Assembly: GCF_000024765.1 (NCBI RefSeq)
Contig: NC_013422.1
Coordinates: 1 to 64,000, forward strand
Reading direction: 5' to 3'
Origin: Halothiobacillus neapolitanus c2
GTDB taxonomy: Bacteria > Pseudomonadota > Gammaproteobacteria > Halothiobacillales > Halothiobacillaceae
DNA length: 64,000 nt
The notes beneath the pieces were generated by a model, which did no database searches, was not told where the DNA came from, and saw only the letters and a list, made by a program, of their open reading frames with translations. How positions within the stretch are numbered: the first letter of the stretch is position 1; each line of letters starts with the position of its first letter. This document shows, in pieces, positions 20,728-30,591 of the stretch. The position numbers and the translations under genes were made by a program.

Positions 20728-23700
20728 ATGAACTTTTTGCACACAACAATGCAGCAAGTGGGCAGGGTCGCAGTGCGGTTTTTCGCGTTTGCATTGCTCA
20801 CAGCCATGCCGATGATAACCGCCCAAGCAGCAGTTGACATTGACCAAAGCCCTTTGATTCTGCAAAAACCCTTGCCGCCCAATATTGTGCTGATGCTGGA
20901 CGATTCTGGTTCGATGACGTGGGATTACATGCCGGATTTTGGCTATTTAAAAAACAATAGTAATAATGATGCGTTAATAAATTCGGCTAATAATTCGGTT
21001 TATTACGATCCAACCATAACTTACTTGCCGCCATTAAAAGCTGATAATACAAGCTACACCAATCAAACTGATTTTACCAACACGCCCGTTGATGGCTTTG
21101 GAACTACATCAAATGATATGATTGATTTGACCAATTATAATGGATATGACGATACTGGGAATATTAATTATTCAAAATCCGTGCTAACAAATTCTTCTTA
21201 TACTAAAACCGGAATAAGTAGAATTGACTGCTACATTTTATATTATAACGATCAAACTGCATACGATTATAGCTACAGTAGAGCGAGAAAAAGCCGGCCA
21301 TCTAGCTGTACAATTTACACTCAGGTTAGCTCTGGGTATTTTCAATATTCTACAGGCCCTGCGGCGGGCCCCTACACCGTGCATTATGTGGCAAACACCA
21401 GTTGCGGCACGCAATCTAATTGCGTAGTTGCTTCCGATAAATCTGGAGTATCGGCACCTATTGGTGTTGCTGCTGGTAATAATATCGCCAACTGGTTCGC
21501 CTATTACCATACTCGTATATTAACGACTAAAACTGGGTTGACATTAGCCTTTTCCGGCCTTGACAAAACCTATCGTTTTGGCTTTGCCTCGATTAACGGG
21601 AGAAACACGGCGGATATCCCATCACCCCAATACTCTTTCTCAACAAGCAATAATTCAGATAACAAATTAGCAGAAGTTCAGCCCTTTGGTGATGGTAGTA
21701 GCGGCACTCAAAAAGCCAAGTTCTGGACATGGATAACCAACATCTCCCCCAATGATGGCACACCTTTACGCGGCGCTCTGCAGGCTGTGGGTGAATATTA
21801 CAAAACACAGCAGCCGTGGGAGACTTCGAGTTCCGATACATCAGAATACGCTTGCCGCCCCAGTTACACCATTTTAACGACAGATGGTTTCTGGAATGGC
21901 GATACCCCAAGCGGGATTGGCAATGCTGACGGTCAAAATGGGCCGAAAATCACCACGCCATCAACCTATCAATATCTTAAAACCGCTCCGTATCAGGATG
22001 GTTATAGCGATACGCTGGCCGATGTCGCAATGAAGTATTGGGAAACCGATTTGCGCACATCGGTTGCCAACGAGGTGCCCACCACCCCGAGTGACCCCGC
22101 TTTCTGGCAGCATATGACCACCTTTACCATTGGCTTGGGCTGGGACCCGACCAACTTGATACGTTCAACATCAGGTGATGCTAATTTGACCGTGCCACAA
22201 ATATTGGCCTGGGCGCGCAGCGGCAACCCACCCGCTGGCTCTTCGCTTACAAACTCCAGCAATATCTGGCCAAAACCTACGTCCAACAGTATTAATAATA
22301 TTGCAGATCTGGCGCATGCGGCCGTTAATGGCCACGGCGAATTCTACTCGGTTAAATCACCTGATGATTTGGTTAATGGCCTGCAATCTGCCTTGAAAAA
22401 AATTGGCGAAAGCCCCGGCGCGGGCAACGCCGTAACCTTGTCGGATACGGCGCTACCGACAGATTCTACGGCGGCCGACGCGCTGTATCGGTTTCGGGGT
22501 ACGTTTTATACGGGCCAATGGTCTGGAACGCTCACAGCGGAAAATTACACGACCACGACCACGCCCCCCAGTTATGAGTCGTTTTGGTCCACAAAAGATT
22601 TGACCCCCTCATTTTCGACCGTTGGTACGGGCAGCAGCGCGGAGCGGCTAAGTAACCGCAACGTGTGGACATCCACGCTCGGCAACGGCAACAAAACCTC
22701 GTCGGTCGCGTTCCGTGTGGCAACTGATTTAAGCGCAACTCAGCAAACTGACTTGGCGGCTACCATTGGCAACAGTAGTGTGACCGCTCAAACCATGGTG
22801 AATTACTTGTTGGGTGATAGCACATACGCCCAAGGCAATCCGGGCGGCACGCTGCGTAATCGCGATAGTTTTTTGGGTGATATTGTTTCTTCGACACCGG
22901 TATTGATTGCCGCGCCGCAAGCGGATTTGTATGCAGGCACTACCTTTACGGGCGCCGATACGTATTCTACTTTTGTGAACAAAGAGGCCACCCGTGCGCC
23001 CATTGTTTATGTGGCCGCCAATGATGGCATGCTGCATGCCTTTCGGGTAACGGCGGGCGCGGGGTATGAGCGCGATGGCAGCACGGTTAGCCCAGTGGCT
23101 GATCAGGCCAAGGGCACGGAGGTTTATGCCTACATGCCTTCGGCGGTGCTCACGCAAACAGGTGATGCCAGCATTACCAACCTGGCTAACCCGAAATATG
23201 GCGATGTGGACCCGGTAAATGGCACACAGGCTGTGCCGCATCAATATTACAACGATGGCCGAATTACCACACAGAATGTGTATTTTGACAAAGCATGGCA
23301 CACCGTTTTGGTGGGCACCACGGGGCGTGGGCCTGCCAAAGCAATTTACGCGCTGGATATTACCGATCCTTCGGTGTTGATGAACCCGGCTACTGCTGAT
23401 CAGGCGCTATTGTGGGAGCGCTCTGCCGGCGATGGTAAAACAGGCAGCAGTTATATTGGTGAAATGGTTGGCACCCCAGTCATTGCGCAAGTTGATCAAG
23501 GCGGTCAACCCTCCTGGGCTGTATTTGTGGGCAATGGTTATAACAGTGCCGAAGGCAAGCCCGCCTTGCTGCAGTTCGATCTGCAAACGGGTGATTTGAG
23601 CGTTCACACAACCACCGGTTCTGTTGCTGCGGATGGCGGCCTTGCCGAACCGGGTTTGATGCAAGGGGATAAAACAACTGGCATAAGCACTTATGCGTTC

Positions 23701-24519
23701 GCAGGCGATTTGCAAGGCCATTTGTGGAAGTTTAATTTAGATTCTGCCAGTAGCACGGGTTCGGTAGCGTTTAATGCCGTGGACGATAAGGGCAACGCAC
23801 AGCCGATTACCTCACTTGTTACCTTGGCTTACGATGGCGTCACAAATAGCACCTTTGCCTTGTTTGGTACCGGCAAATATTTGGCAAGCGCCGATACAAA
23901 AGACGATCAAGTGCAAACCTGGTATGGCGTGCGCGTGGGCATGGGGGCTGATTTGGCAGGCGTGGCATCTGCGACAACGCCTGTGGCCGATAGCAGCACC
24001 GCCCGCAGTGATTTGACCGAGCGATTCGCGTTTGATTTTGCATCGGGTGATCGTGCCACCAGTGCCCAAACCTCAGATACGGATATGAATAATAAAGCAG
24101 GGTGGTTTATGGACTTGCCGCAAACCGGCGAGCGCATCGTGAACCGCATCCAGTTAATTAGTGGTAAAGCGGTGGCTACCACGCTTATTCCTAAGGTGAA
24201 TGACCCCTGTAACACCGTGCCTGCGGGCGCTGTGATGGGTGTCGATCCGTTCACCGGCGCTAATCAGTTGGTGAGCACAGGTAACGGGTATAATTTGGGC
24301 ACCAAAATAATTACGGTTGATGGTAAACCGCAGCAAGTTGCGATTAATGGCAAAGTGTTTGACGCAGGCCCAGCCGCTGGTGTCACTGCGGTACGAAATG
24401 CTGATGGTACGATTTCAATTACCTTCAATACCTTGGGCGGCGGCTTGCAAAGCTTGGGCCCATTAAATTTGGGTGGTAATCAGGCGAGTCGGTTATCGTG
24501 GCGTGAGCTTACAAACTGA
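20728..24519 (+). CDS. pilY1: Type IV pilus tip adhesin / assembly factor PilY1
   Basis: PilY1 sits at the pilus tip, acts in adhesion and surface sensing, and is exported with the minor pilins. From ATG 20728 the 1263-residue protein has a good signal peptide (MNFLHTTMQQV to AQA), an N-terminal von Willebrand A-like region with the metal-site motif DDSGSM, a long middle region, and a C-terminal PilC/PilY1 beta-propeller with PIVYVAANDGMLHAF and GRGPAKAIYALDI. AAGGGG lies 7 nt before this ATG. An upstream ATG at 20656 also has a fair GGAG site and would add 24 residues of charged N-region. AT-rich codon use around 20930-21330 differs from the neighbouring sequence, suggesting a variable adhesin segment. 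Confidence 0.93.
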   Translation: MNFLHTTMQQVGRVAVRFFAFALLTAMPMITAQAAVDIDQSPLILQKPLPPNIVLMLDDSGSMTWDYMPDFGYLKNNSNNDALINSANNSVYYDPTITYLPPLKADNTSYTNQTDFTNTPVDGFGTTSNDMIDLTNYNGYDDTGNINYSKSVLTNSSYTKTGISRIDCYILYYNDQTAYDYSYSRARKSRPSSCTIYTQVSSGYFQYSTGPAAGPYTVHYVANTSCGTQSNCVVASDKSGVSAPIGVAAGNNIANWFAYYHTRILTTKTGLTLAFSGLDKTYRFGFASINGRNTADIPSPQYSFSTSNNSDNKLAEVQPFGDGSSGTQKAKFWTWITNISPNDGTPLRGALQAVGEYYKTQQPWETSSSDTSEYACRPSYTILTTDGFWNGDTPSGIGNADGQNGPKITTPSTYQYLKTAPYQDGYSDTLADVAMKYWETDLRTSVANEVPTTPSDPAFWQHMTTFTIGLGWDPTNLIRSTSGDANLTVPQILAWARSGNPPAGSSLTNSSNIWPKPTSNSINNIADLAHAAVNGHGEFYSVKSPDDLVNGLQSALKKIGESPGAGNAVTLSDTALPTDSTAADALYRFRGTFYTGQWSGTLTAENYTTTTTPPSYESFWSTKDLTPSFSTVGTGSSAERLSNRNVWTSTLGNGNKTSSVAFRVATDLSATQQTDLAATIGNSSVTAQTMVNYLLGDSTYAQGNPGGTLRNRDSFLGDIVSSTPVLIAAPQADLYAGTTFTGADTYSTFVNKEATRAPIVYVAANDGMLHAFRVTAGAGYERDGSTVSPVADQAKGTEVYAYMPSAVLTQTGDASITNLANPKYGDVDPVNGTQAVPHQYYNDGRITTQNVYFDKAWHTVLVGTTGRGPAKAIYALDITDPSVLMNPATADQALLWERSAGDGKTGSSYIGEMVGTPVIAQVDQGGQPSWAVFVGNGYNSAEGKPALLQFDLQTGDLSVHTTTGSVAADGGLAEPGLMQGDKTTGISTYAFAGDLQGHLWKFNLDSASSTGSVAFNAVDDKGNAQPITSLVTLAYDGVTNSTFALFGTGKYLASADTKDDQVQTWYGVRVGMGADLAGVASATTPVADSSTARSDLTERFAFDFASGDRATSAQTSDTDMNNKAGWFMDLPQTGERIVNRIQLISGKAVATTLIPKVNDPCNTVPAGAVMGVDPFTGANQLVSTGNGYNLGTKIITVDGKPQQVAINGKVFDAGPAAGVTAVRNADGTISITFNTLGGGLQSLGPLNLGGNQASRLSWRELTN

Positions 24520-24657
24520 TTGGCGCGCCTTGCAATGCGCCACTAAGAAATGCGTTTTGGCCACGAACAATTTAGTCAGAGGCCCTTTAGTTCGCCGAGT
24601 CTCATTAGAGTTTTGGCGGGCTTCTGTTTTAACTCTTAGTTAACAAGGATTTGGTAC

Positions 24658-25152
24658 ATGAAACAGATTGCACACAAGGCCGCTGCGCGACAACAGCTTG
24701 GTTTCACGCTCATTGAACTGATGATCGTGATCGCGATCATCGCGATCATCGCGGCGATAGCTTACCCCTCGTATATCAAAAGCGTGGTGAAAACCAAACG
24801 CGCAGCGGCGGAGGGATGTTTGTCGGAGTATGCCAATTATATGGAGCGGTTCTACACGACAAATTTGCGGTATGACAAGGACTCGGCAGGGACTGCTAAT
24901 CCTGTGGTGGGTAGTCCCGTTCCGGCTGCGAATCAGCTCGATTGCAGCACTGCACAAAACTCGGGAGCGGACTACGCATTCACGGTGGTAGCCACCGCAC
25001 CTAATGCGGCAGCAAATCCCAACACCTATACTGTTACGGCAACCCCGACAGGTGCGCAACTGAGCCGCGATACCCAATGCGGCACATTGAGTATCAATCA
25101 GGTAGGCACGCGAACTGAATCGGGTTCCGGTACAGTGGCTGATTGTTGGTAG
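24658..25152 (+). CDS. pilE: Type IV minor pilin PilE
   Basis: The 164-residue prepilin has leader MKQIAHKAAARQQLG and then [24 protein letters not shown], the PilE hallmark (PSY after the helix). A region ending in VADCW holds the C-terminal cysteine of the disulfide loop. AAGGA lies about 9 nt before the ATG. A 138-bp gap separates it from pilY1, without a clear terminator. It completes the minor pilin set. Confidence 0.92.
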   Translation: MKQIAHKAAARQQLGFTLIELMIVIAIIAIIAAIAYPSYIKSVVKTKRAAAEGCLSEYANYMERFYTTNLRYDKDSAGTANPVVGSPVPAANQLDCSTAQNSGADYAFTVVATAPNAAANPNTYTVTATPTGAQLSRDTQCGTLSINQVGTRTESGSGTVADCW

Positions 25153-25316
25153 GAAAACCATGATAAATGAATCATGACTGATCCATTTCGTCCAATGGGT
25201 GGGTTGGTTTTCGGATGTTGCCCGCTCTGCCTCAACTGACGGTCCTAATTAACAGTTCTGACTGATGGTTTTGGCCGATAGCGCTGGGCGACAGCGAGGG
25301 GTGATCTTCTATGTGA

Positions 25317-25425
25317 GGGAAGCTCGAAAAGTCCGTCATTCCCGCGTAGGCGGGAATCCAGCCCCTTGATTTTTCTGGGTTCCCGCCTACGCGGGAACGA
25401 CGAACCACGGGTATTTAGTGGTGCC
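25317..25425. repeat. Family-A REPIN-like repeat, copy 4
   Basis: It starts GGGAAGCTCGAAAAGTCC and ends TATTTAGTGGTGCC, with hairpins ATTCCCGCGTAGGCGGGAAT and GTTCCCGCCTACGCGGGAAC. It lies in the pilE-fimT2 gap; the preceding 160 bp show nothing definite. Confidence 0.87.
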
Positions 25426-25489
25426 GGCGAGTGGTTGTTTGCGTTAGGATAAAGCCCACTCCTTTGAAAAAGGCGATGGAGGGCAACAG

Positions 25490-26074
25490 ATGCCGAATCA
25501 CTTCACTGAACCGGGCTTCACTCCGCCGGATTCTGCTCTCGGATTTACGGCAATCGAATTGATGATGACGCTCATCATCGCCATGATACTCCTGGCCATT
25601 GCCATCCCGTCTTTCTCGCGCATGAAAGCGCAAAATCACCTTGCAACGACGGCAAATGATTTTGTTTCGGCTTTTGGCGCTGCTCGGCAAACAGCGATTG
25701 TGAAGGGGCGGCCGGTCACGCTGTGCGCGGGTGATCAATCGGGTTGTTTTGATACTGTGGATTGGTCCAACGGCTGGCTCGCCTTCGTGGATGCGGATAA
25801 GAGCGGCACGCTGAATGCGGGTGAACCGGTTGTGTTTACCGGTGTGGCGCGACGCGGGGATGTGGTTGTTCAGGGTAATACCCCGGTTGAAAAGCCCATC
25901 ATCTTTTCTCCGCTTGGTTTTGCTTCCCAGCCCGGCGGCGCGTTTACGGCAGGAACATTGCGGGTGTGTGTGCCAGCAGATATCGCCAACAACGCACGTG
26001 ATCTGGTACTGGCGAAATCTGGACGTTTACGTGTGGAAGCAAAGGATTTGAGCGGGGCTTGTCCTGCGCCTTGA
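25490..26074 (+). CDS. GspH/FimT family pseudopilin, second copy
   Basis: A 194-residue prepilin with an 18-residue leader ending in LG and then FTAIELMMTLIIAMILLAIAIPSF; Glu is at +5. The segment FVSAFGAARQTAIVKGRPVTLC and DWSNGWLAFVDADKSGTLNAGEPV is typical of GspH/FimT proteins. It is separate from the main minor pilin unit and lies downstream of a family-A repeat, so it may have its own promoter. It is a diverged paralogue of the FimT at 17753, not a recent copy. Confidence 0.85.
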   Translation: MPNHFTEPGFTPPDSALGFTAIELMMTLIIAMILLAIAIPSFSRMKAQNHLATTANDFVSAFGAARQTAIVKGRPVTLCAGDQSGCFDTVDWSNGWLAFVDADKSGTLNAGEPVVFTGVARRGDVVVQGNTPVEKPIIFSPLGFASQPGGAFTAGTLRVCVPADIANNARDLVLAKSGRLRVEAKDLSGACPAP

Positions 26075-26090
26075 TGACGTAGAGCCACAC

Positions 26091-26240
26091 AAATCCCCCC
26101 TGCCCCCCTTTGCGAAAGGGGGGTGTGAGGAGGTGGCTTTGCAAAAAGGGGTTTTAAGGTGGTGCGTTTGCTAAAAGCCGGCGTACTTTGTTTTGGCATT
26201 TCGCCTCCCCCTTTGTAAAAGGGGGAATGAGGGGGATTTA
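26091..26240. repeat. Family-B unit upstream of DUF559 copy 2
   Basis: It opens AAATCCCCCCTGCCCCCC and closes GGGAATGAGGGGGATTTA. Between these are hairpins CCCCCCTTTGCGAAAGGGGGG and CCCCCTTTGTAAAAGGGGG with GGTGGCTTTGCAAAA linkers. It ends 17 bp before the DUF559 start codon. Confidence 0.88.
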
Positions 26241-26257
26241 CAAGCAAAGGAGCTTTC

Positions 26258-26629
26258 ATGCAGCCTTACAACCCAGCGCTAAGGCAAACCGCTCGCTATT
26301 TGCGATCGAACATGACCGATGCTGAGCAGATCCTGTGGCGGCATCTTCGGCGCAAGCAAGTGTGCGGGGTCACTTTCTACCGGCAAAAACCATTGCTGAC
26401 TTTTATCCTGGATTTTTATTGCCCAAGGGCGCGATTAGTCGTCGAGCTCGACGGTGGACAACATTTCACGACGGCGCATCAAGGAAAAGATCAAGCGCGC
26501 GATGCCGCATTGTCTTCGCTGGGTATGAAGGTACTGCGTTTTAATAATCTTGATGTTTTGCAGCAAATGGAATCTGTCCTAATGCTGATCTACTCGGAAG
26601 TGACTTTTCGACTTTCTGCTGAAACATGA
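26258..26629 (+). CDS. DUF559 family endonuclease-like protein, copy 2
   Basis: A 123-residue DUF559 (Vsr-like fold) protein. The core LDFYCPRARLVVELDGGQH has the same acidic positions (D52, E63, D65) as copy 1. The two proteins differ at about 11 positions, mostly conservative (for example Y/H14, I/V25, T/A39), so both have been under constraint or diverged recently. AAGGAG lies 6 nt before the ATG. The upstream hairpin ends AGGGGGATTTACAAGC in both copies and the downstream sequence resumes with a CGCCTCCCC-type hairpin in both, so gene plus repeats form one conserved cassette. Confidence 0.88.
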   Translation: MQPYNPALRQTARYLRSNMTDAEQILWRHLRRKQVCGVTFYRQKPLLTFILDFYCPRARLVVELDGGQHFTTAHQGKDQARDAALSSLGMKVLRFNNLDVLQQMESVLMLIYSEVTFRLSAET

Positions 26630-26642
26630 GGATCTGGGCTTT

Positions 26643-26879
26643 CGCCTCCCCCTTAGAAATGGTGGAATGAGGGGGGTTGGTGGCTTGATTACTGTGCTGC
26701 AAATCCCCCCTGCCCCCCTTTGCGAAAGGGGGGTGTGAGGAGGTGGCTTTGCAAAAGGGGGGTGCTGCCTTTCCGAAAAAAAGGGGGGGAGTGCTGGGCG
26801 TGGTGCCTTTGTTAGAGGGACGTGCGGGCTTTCTGGCATTGCGCCTCCCCCTTTGAAAAAGGGGAAATGAGCAGGATTT
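26643..26879. repeat. Family-B repeats downstream of DUF559 copy 2
   Basis: A degenerate hairpin (CGCCTCCCCCTTAGAAATGG) follows the gene, then a unit from AAATCCCCCCTGCCCCCC (26700 on) with three further hairpins, closing with GGGGAAATGAGCAGGATTT just before the uvrA stop codon. Confidence 0.86.
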
Positions 26880-26885
26880 GAGTCT

Positions 26886-29708
26886 TCAGTGGTCGAGTAA
26901 TCGGGCGAGATACCGTCCGGTATGCGATCCGGCAATTTTTGCCACGGTTTCTGGTGTGCCGCTGGCGATGATTTGCCCGCCACCGCTGCCGCCTTCTGGG
27001 CCCAAATCCGCAATCCAGTCGGCGGTTTTGATTACATCGAGATTATGTTCGATGACCACGACGGTGTTGCCCTGATCGCGCAGGCGGTAGAGTACCGCGA
27101 GCAGTTGCTCGACGTCGGCAAAATGCAGGCCGGTGGTTGGTTCATCGAGAATATACAACGTGTTGCCGGTATCCCGTTTGGACAGTTCCTTGGCGAGTTT
27201 GACGCGCTGGGCTTCGCCGCCGGAGAGGGTGGTGGCGTTTTGGCCGAGCGTGAGGTAGCCCAAGCCCACATCGAGCAGTGTGTTGAGTTTGCGATGCAGG
27301 GCGGGCACGGCATCGAAAAAGGGCGCGGCGTCTTCGACGGTCATGGCCAGCACGTCGCTGATGGTTTTGCCTTTGTAGCGGATATCCAGCGTTTCGCGGT
27401 TGTAACGCTTGCCGTGGCAGACATCGCAAGCAACATACACATCTGGCAAAAAGTGCATTTCGACCTTGATGACGCCATCGCCCTGGCAGGCTTCGCAGCG
27501 TCCGCCTTTCACATTGAACGAGAACCGCCCCGGCGTGTAACCGCGTGAACGTGCCTCTTGCGTGCCCGCGAACAACTCGCGAATCGGCGTGAACAGGCCG
27601 GTGTAGGTGGCCGGATTGCTGCGTGGCGTGCGGCCGATGGGGGATTGGTTGATGTCGATGACTTTGTCGAGCTGGTTGAGGTGTTCGATGCGTTCATACG
27701 CGGAGGGTCGCGTGCTGGCACCGTTCAGATCGCGTGCGGCAATGAGATAGAGCGTGTCGTTGATCAGGGTGGATTTACCGGAACCCGATACGCCGGTAAT
27801 GCAGGTGAGGAGCCCCATCGGGATTTCGAGCGTGTCGCCGACGAGGTTATTGCCCCGCGCGCCATACAGCTTGAGCCAGCGTTCGGCATCGGGCGTCACA
27901 CGCTTGGGCACGGTGATTTTTTTCTTGCCGGAAAGGTACGCGCCGGTCAGCGAATCGGCGTTGGCGGCGATTTGTTCGGGCGTGCCTTGCGCCACAATAT
28001 GGCCCCCATGTACGCCCGCGCCGGGGCCAATGTCGAGTACGAAATCGGCCGCCCGAATCGCGTCTTCGTCATGTTCGACCACGATCACGGTGTTGCCCAG
28101 CTCGCGCAGATGGTTGAGGGTGCCGAGCAAGCGGTCGTTATCGCGTTGATGCAGGCCGATAGAGGGTTCATCGAGAATGTAGGTGACGCCGACGAGCCCC
28201 GAGCCGATCTGGCTCGCGAGCCGAATGCGTTGGGCTTCGCCGCCGGAAAGCGTTTCGGCCGAGCGATCCAGCGAGAGATAAGTGAGGCCCACATCGTTCA
28301 AAAAGCCCAGCCGCGCGCTGATTTCCCGCACGATGCGCCCGGCAATTTCACCGCGCGCGCCCGGCAGGTCAAGCGTTTGAAAAAACGCGAGCGCCTCGCT
28401 GATCGAGCGATGAGTGATGGCGGGCAGGTTTTCGTTTTCGATGAATACGTTTCGCGCCGCCAAGTTCAGGCGGGTGCCGCCGCAACTGGGGCAAGCGCTC
28501 TCGGAAATATATTTGGCCAGCTCTTCGCGCACCGCCTGCGAATCGGTTTCCCGATAACGGCGATCCATGTTGGGCAGCACGCCTTCCCAGGGGTGATCCT
28601 TGGTGCTGGCTTTACCTTTGGGGCTGAGGTAGGTGAAGGTGATTTTCTCGCGGCCACTGCCTTGCAAAATGGCGTTTTGAATCGATTCCGGCAGATCCTG
28701 CCAGGCCGTGTCTAAATCAAAGCCGTAGTGTTTCGATAGCCCGAGCAAAAGCTGGTAGTAATAGACATTGCGCCGATCCCAGCCGCGAATCGCACCGGCG
28801 GCCAGCGAGAGTTCGGCGTTGACGATGACCTTTTGCGGGTCGAAAAACTGCTTTACGCCCAGGCCATCGCAGCTTGGGCAGGCACCGACGGGGTTGTTGA
28901 ACGAGAACAAACGGGGTTCGAGTTCGGCCAGGGCATAGCCGCAGATCGGGCAGGCGTGCTTGGCAGAGAACGTATGCGCGCTGTCATCATCCATATTGAC
29001 GACAAAGGTGCGGCCATCGGCCATGCGCAACGCGGTTTCGAACGATTCGGCCAGCCGCAGGCCAATATCCGGGCGGATTTTGATGCGATCAACCACGACT
29101 TCAATCGTGTTTTTGCCTTTCGGGTCGAGTGCTGGAATCTCATCGATTTCATACACGGTGCCATTGATGCGCACCCGCAAAAAGCCCTGCGAGCGCCATT
29201 CATCGAAGAGCTTATGGTGCTCGCCCTTGCGGTTCTCGATGACCGGCGCGAGCAGCAACCAGCGGGAATCTTCGGGCAGCGCCAGCACCTGATCGACCAT
29301 CTGCGAAACCGTTTGCGCGGTTAAATCAACGCCGTGTTCCGGGCAGCGGGGAATACCGGCGCGGGCATAGAGCAGGCGCAGATAATCGTAGATTTCCGTC
29401 ACCGTACCCACGGTCGAGCGCGGGTTATGCGAGGTGGTTTTTTGCTCGATGGAAATGGCGGGCGAAAGGCCTTCGATGTGATCCACATCCGGCTTGTCCA
29501 TCATCGACAAAAATTGCCGCGCGTAGGCCGAGAGCGATTCCACGTACCGGCGCTGACCTTCAGCAAACAGCGTGTCGAAAGCCAACGATGACTTACCCGA
29601 ACCGGATAACCCCGTGATCACGATCAGCGCATCGCGCGGTAAATCGACATCGATATTTTTCAGATTGTGTGTGCGGGCGCCGCGAATGCGGATAAACGGA
29701 TCGGCCAT
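26886..29708 (-). CDS. uvrA: UvrABC system protein A
   Basis: UvrA is the damage-sensing ATPase of nucleotide excision repair; a dimer loads UvrB at lesions. The 940-residue length matches the family. It has two ABC modules: Walker [13 protein letters not shown] (near 33) and GVSGSGKST (second half), two LSGGEAQR signatures, and zinc-binding cysteine pairs CPICG/CPSCDG and [14 protein letters not shown]. The C-terminus ends in LARLLDH. It is divergent from ssb across 115 bp, as in E. coli and many gammaproteobacteria. I do not see a clear CTG-N10-CAG LexA box in that gap. Confidence 0.97.
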   Translation of the reverse strand: MADPFIRIRGARTHNLKNIDVDLPRDALIVITGLSGSGKSSLAFDTLFAEGQRRYVESLSAYARQFLSMMDKPDVDHIEGLSPAISIEQKTTSHNPRSTVGTVTEIYDYLRLLYARAGIPRCPEHGVDLTAQTVSQMVDQVLALPEDSRWLLLAPVIENRKGEHHKLFDEWRSQGFLRVRINGTVYEIDEIPALDPKGKNTIEVVVDRIKIRPDIGLRLAESFETALRMADGRTFVVNMDDDSAHTFSAKHACPICGYALAELEPRLFSFNNPVGACPSCDGLGVKQFFDPQKVIVNAELSLAAGAIRGWDRRNVYYYQLLLGLSKHYGFDLDTAWQDLPESIQNAILQGSGREKITFTYLSPKGKASTKDHPWEGVLPNMDRRYRETDSQAVREELAKYISESACPSCGGTRLNLAARNVFIENENLPAITHRSISEALAFFQTLDLPGARGEIAGRIVREISARLGFLNDVGLTYLSLDRSAETLSGGEAQRIRLASQIGSGLVGVTYILDEPSIGLHQRDNDRLLGTLNHLRELGNTVIVVEHDEDAIRAADFVLDIGPGAGVHGGHIVAQGTPEQIAANADSLTGAYLSGKKKITVPKRVTPDAERWLKLYGARGNNLVGDTLEIPMGLLTCITGVSGSGKSTLINDTLYLIAARDLNGASTRPSAYERIEHLNQLDKVIDINQSPIGRTPRSNPATYTGLFTPIRELFAGTQEARSRGYTPGRFSFNVKGGRCEACQGDGVIKVEMHFLPDVYVACDVCHGKRYNRETLDIRYKGKTISDVLAMTVEDAAPFFDAVPALHRKLNTLLDVGLGYLTLGQNATTLSGGEAQRVKLAKELSKRDTGNTLYILDEPTTGLHFADVEQLLAVLYRLRDQGNTVVVIEHNLDVIKTADWIADLGPEGGSGGGQIIASGTPETVAKIAGSHTGRYLARLLDH

Positions 29709-29823
29709 GGGAATCCAGAAAAGTCAAAAGTGAATGAAACGGGCAAGTGATTTATAGTACGGACTTTAGCGCGTTGCCGAAACTGTCGTGCACCGCCATT
29801 GTAATCGCAAGAGGAACATACGG

Positions 29824-30381
29824 ATGGCCACTCGTGGAATCAACAAAGTCATTGTCCTGGGCAATCTCGGGAAAGACCCGGAAGTCCGCTACATGCCAAG
29901 CGGCGGGCAGGTGACGAATATTACCGTCGCCACCTCCGAGACCTGGAAAGACAAGGACAGCGGTGAGCAGAAAGAAAACACAGAGTGGCACCGCATCGTA
30001 TTCTTTGGCAAGTTGGCGGAAATTGCTGGTCAATACCTGAAAAAAGGCGGCCAGGTCTATGTGGAAGGCCGTCTGCAAACCCGCAAATGGCAAGGTCAGG
30101 ATGGACAGGATCGTTACACCACCGAAATCGTCGCCAACGAGATGCAAATGCTGGGCGGTCGTGGTGGTTCGGGTGGCTCCGGCGGCGGCCAGCAAGAATC
30201 GGGCGACTATGAAGACGATGGCTATAGCAACACACCGCCTGCACGTGGCGCCGGTCGTGCCGCCGCGGCACCTGCGCGCCCGTCAAGCGGCAACCGCGAC
30301 AGCTACGGCGCCCCGCCACCACCACCGCGCAGCCCTGCTAAATCCGAGCCGAACTTTGTGGATGACGATATTCCGTTCTAG
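29824..30381 (+). CDS. ssb: Single-stranded DNA-binding protein
   Basis: SSB coats single-stranded DNA during replication, repair and recombination. The 185-residue protein has an N-terminal OB fold (about 1-112; [37 protein letters not shown]), a Gly/Pro/Ser-rich disordered linker and the conserved acidic tip FVDDDIPF that recruits partner proteins. ATG at 29824 is chosen over a GTG-type frame at 29788 because family members start MATRG and AGAGGA precedes it. It is divergent from uvrA and followed by a strong terminator. Confidence 0.97.
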   Translation: MATRGINKVIVLGNLGKDPEVRYMPSGGQVTNITVATSETWKDKDSGEQKENTEWHRIVFFGKLAEIAGQYLKKGGQVYVEGRLQTRKWQGQDGQDRYTTEIVANEMQMLGGRGGSGGSGGGQQESGDYEDDGYSNTPPARGAGRAAAAPARPSSGNRDSYGAPPPPPRSPAKSEPNFVDDDIPF

Positions 30382-30417
30382 ATTGTACCACTGCCAATAG
30401 TGTTTAAAATCCAACCT

Positions 30418-30444
30418 AAGCCAGCAGAAATGCTGGCTTTTTTT
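30418..30444 (+). terminator. Rho-independent terminator after ssb
   Basis: AAGCCAGCA pairs with TGCTGGCTT across a GAAA tetraloop (30418-30439), followed by T-rich sequence. It lies 36 bp after the ssb stop. Confidence 0.95.
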
Positions 30445-30476
30445 ATTTTTCTCAGGCGGCTCAATTTCTGAGGTTA

Positions 30477-30586
30477 GGGAAGCTCGAAAAACCCGTCATT
30501 CCCGCGTAGGCGGGAATCCAGCGTCTTGATTTTTCTGGGTTCCCGCTTTCGCGGGAACGACGAATCACGGGTATTTCGAGGTGCCC
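30477..30586. repeat. Family-A REPIN-like repeat, copy 5
   Basis: This is the best-conserved copy: GGGAAGCTCGAAAAACCC at the left, TATTTCGAGGTGCCC at the right, hairpins ATTCCCGCGTAGGCGGGAAT and GTTCCCGCTTTCGCGGGAAC. GTTA borders both sides. It fills the gap between the ssb terminator and the convergent ggt stop. Confidence 0.9.
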
Positions 30587-30591
30587 GTTAC

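Noticed and set aside
29709-29823. LexA (SOS) box between uvrA and ssb
   Set aside because: E. coli has one at this locus, but I found no clear CTG-N10-CAG match here.
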